Shown in pieces: positions 62,600 to 64,000 of a stretch of DNA of 64,000 bases (position 1 is its first letter; every line of letters begins with the position of its first letter). Source of the stretch: Leptospiraceae bacterium (GTDB lineage Bacteria; Spirochaetota; Leptospiria; Leptospirales; Leptospiraceae); assembly GCA_016708435.1 (NCBI GenBank), contig JADJFV010000032.1, forward strand, positions 57,501 to 121,500. The letters run 5' to 3'. Made by a program: the position numbers and the translations under genes. The notes under the pieces are model-generated. The model saw only the letters and a program-made list of their open reading frames with translations, made no database searches and had not been told where the DNA came from.

Positions 62600-63385
62600 T
62601 TATCTTCTTTTTGCAAGTATTTGGATTGTATCCCCGTAGGAAGTGAGTTTGGCGAGAGAATTGTAAAAAAGTTTAAATGGAAACCTGCCTCTAATTCCTC
62701 TATCTCGAGAAACATGAAAGGACATGGGCTCACAAAATAAAACTTTAGCCTCAAAGTATTGAAACACTTTTTTAAGGGATAATGGTGAGTAATCTGCGAA
62801 ATGATCTTCTGGATGAGTCTTGAACCATTCGTCTGTGTTCGTGGAAAAAGTTGGTCCGTATAGAGAAGGCAGAGCAAGAAAAACAAAGCCGCCTTCGTTC
62901 AAAAGAGAGAAAATTTTAGTTAGAACTTTTTCTTGATCGGAAAAATGTTCGAGGACAAAGAAGGCAGCAATACAGTCAAATTTTTCATCAGTAGTATAAT
63001 CAAGAAAGGAAATGCTTTCAGCGTCTAATCCTAATTTGTCTCTAGAATAAGCAACTTCTGATTGGGATATTTCAATGCCTTTTACTTTGTAGCCGATTTT
63101 TTTTGCCTCATCTAAAAAGAATCCAGCCGCAGAGCCGATTTCGAGTAGATTAGTTTTCTTAGTGTTAAATCTTTCTAATATTGCCAGACGTCTTTTGGCA
63201 AGCTGACGAAGAGCTGCTTCGTCTTCATAATAAGTCTTCTTGTATTGAGCTTTGTATTCATCCATGAAGTACGAGTTCGAATAACTACGTGACTTAGCAG
63301 GAATGTAAAAGCAGGTGCCCGTCTTTTCACAGTATGTATAGTATTCTGGAAATTTTGGATGGGCTGTAATTTTAAATAGACTCAT
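62600..63385 (-). CDS. Class I SAM-dependent methyltransferase
   Basis: The 261-residue protein has an SAM-binding glycine motif (LLEIGSAAGFFLDEA), the acidic residue in KGIEIS, and FFVLEHFSDQE. It matches Methyltransf_23-like enzymes; the substrate is unknown. It is three bases after the MgtC gene and two before the helicase, so cotranscription is likely. Confidence 0.9.
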   Translation of the reverse strand: MSLFKITAHPKFPEYYTYCEKTGTCFYIPAKSRSYSNSYFMDEYKAQYKKTYYEDEAALRQLAKRRLAILERFNTKKTNLLEIGSAAGFFLDEAKKIGYKVKGIEISQSEVAYSRDKLGLDAESISFLDYTTDEKFDCIAAFFVLEHFSDQEKVLTKIFSLLNEGGFVFLALPSLYGPTFSTNTDEWFKTHPEDHFADYSPLSLKKVFQYFEAKVLFCEPMSFHVSRDRGIRGRFPFKLFYNSLAKLTSYGDTIQILAKRR

Positions 63386-63388
63386 TCG

Positions 63389-64000
63389 TTATTGTACGCT
63401 TGTAATATTAAAAGATAGTATATTGTCGTCTTCGCTTAAATGATTGAGTAGAGCCTCTTCCATCAAAGGGGAGATATTTATCTCTGCTCGATATTCGACT
63501 TCATCCATTCTTTTTTTAATTGATTCAGAATCAATAAAGATACCCTTTCTGTAAATTTCCTTTTTCAACTGAGCAATTTTTTTGACATTTTTAAGGATAA
63601 TTAGTAGCGTTCTAGGTTTTGGATGTGTGGCATTCGTTCTCGTCTCAATCATTCGAACGACATAAAGTGTGAAAAGAACAAAAGCAGTGCTGATTCCCCC
63701 AAGTATATAAAACCCTGCACCGACCGCAAGTCCAATGGCAGCATTAGTCCAAATGGTGGCAGCCGTCGTAAGTCCTAGGACTGCTCCATTCGTTCGACTA
63801 TGTAAAATTGCCCCTGCACCTAAGAAGCCAATTCCACTGATAACTTGAGCGGCAAGTCTGGCTGGATCCCCAACTATTCGCTGTGTCACCTTGCCGGTCA
63901 GCAAATCTGATTCGGGAACAGAATAAGAAAGATGTTGAGAAAGAATCATAACAAGTGCAGAACCAATACAAATCAGCATATTGGTTCTGAGTCCTGCGGG
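63389..64000 (-). CDS. MgtC/SapB family membrane protein, cut by window edge
   Basis: The visible 203 residues include AGLRTNMLICIGSALVMI (the first seven residues lie before the first ATG and show that the gene begins beyond the right edge). DPARLAAQVISGIGFLGAG and TTAATIWTNAAIGLAVGAG follow, then a soluble ACT-like domain (about residues 125-203). MgtC-family proteins affect growth at low magnesium. The missing N-terminus should contain one or two more membrane helices. Confidence 0.92.
   Translation of the reverse strand, partial: PAGLRTNMLICIGSALVMILSQHLSYSVPESDLLTGKVTQRIVGDPARLAAQVISGIGFLGAGAILHSRTNGAVLGLTTAATIWTNAAIGLAVGAGFYILGGISTAFVLFTLYVVRMIETRTNATHPKPRTLLIILKNVKKIAQLKKEIYRKGIFIDSESIKKRMDEVEYRAEINISPLMEEALLNHLSEDDNILSFNITSVQ

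Noticed and set aside
1..64000. tRNA or rRNA genes
   Set aside because: No cloverleaf with CCA-adjacent arms or conserved rRNA stretch was recognised by eye; a tRNAscan run would settle it.

Overview
The window reads as low-GC chromosomal DNA from a Leptospira-like spirochaete (family Leptospiraceae is my best guess). That guess rests on the AT-rich codon use, many short signal peptides with relaxed lipoboxes (e.g. LLQC, VIQC, VAC), a large set of PAS-rich sensor kinases, and Leptospira-style surface proteins (FadL-type porin, DUF1566, kelch and VWD lipoproteins). No rRNA, tRNA, CRISPR array, transposase or phage genes were recognised. Species assignment would need a 16S gene or marker-gene tree.

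Layout. 0-11 kb: a beta-barrel-like protein, a COG4299 acyltransferase-like membrane protein overlapping dnaE by one base (TAGTG), a lipoprotein, and a MASE1-PAS-GGDEF-EAL protein. 11-16 kb: class II fructose-bisphosphate aldolase and a Uma2 nuclease, followed by a repeat-rich stretch holding a gene broken by one stop codon, a DUF559 nuclease, and two decayed tails of type IIG restriction-modification genes. 15.8-29 kb: a minus-strand signalling island with an HD-GYP response regulator, a giant hybrid kinase, a REC-kinase and a REC-HATPase packed end to end, plus a BvgS-like kinase with its own response regulator. 29-35 kb: a 21-bp repeat array, small lipoproteins, a CCATTAA array, a FIST sensor and a membrane protein. 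35-49 kb: another REC-PAS-HisKA_2 kinase, FadL-type porin, DUF1566 lipoprotein, caspase-like protein, a GAF kinase that lacks its phospho-acceptor histidine, a haem lipoprotein, and a VWD lipoprotein. 49-56 kb: two fatty-acid desaturase units, each divergent from its own TetR regulator, with a ferredoxin reductase and a bestrophin. 56-64 kb: a SpoIIE-type phosphatase and a tightly packed minus-strand run ending in amidase, DEAD-box helicase, methyltransferase and an MgtC gene that leaves the window.

How the genes work together. Cyclic-di-GMP turnover is represented twice (GGDEF/EAL and HD-GYP) beside kinases that probably feed the same network. The desaturase block looks like a membrane-lipid homeostasis regulon: both desaturase promoters carry paired TetR-type operators, the first closely resembling the DesT/FabR type.

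Sequence quality matters here. Two signalling genes are split by single-base homopolymer changes that restore perfect PAS domains when corrected. One gene is split by a lone in-frame stop. A GC-rich patch with two C18 runs (about 34.9-35.15 kb) looks like base-calling or assembly junk next to the severed tail of another kinase. The split genes should be treated as single genes until the reads are checked.

The most unusual non-coding content is a set of dispersed palindromic and tandem repeats: 21-bp arrays at 14.6 and 29.2 kb with a shared 3' flank, the 7-bp array at 32.3 kb, and several long hairpin families.
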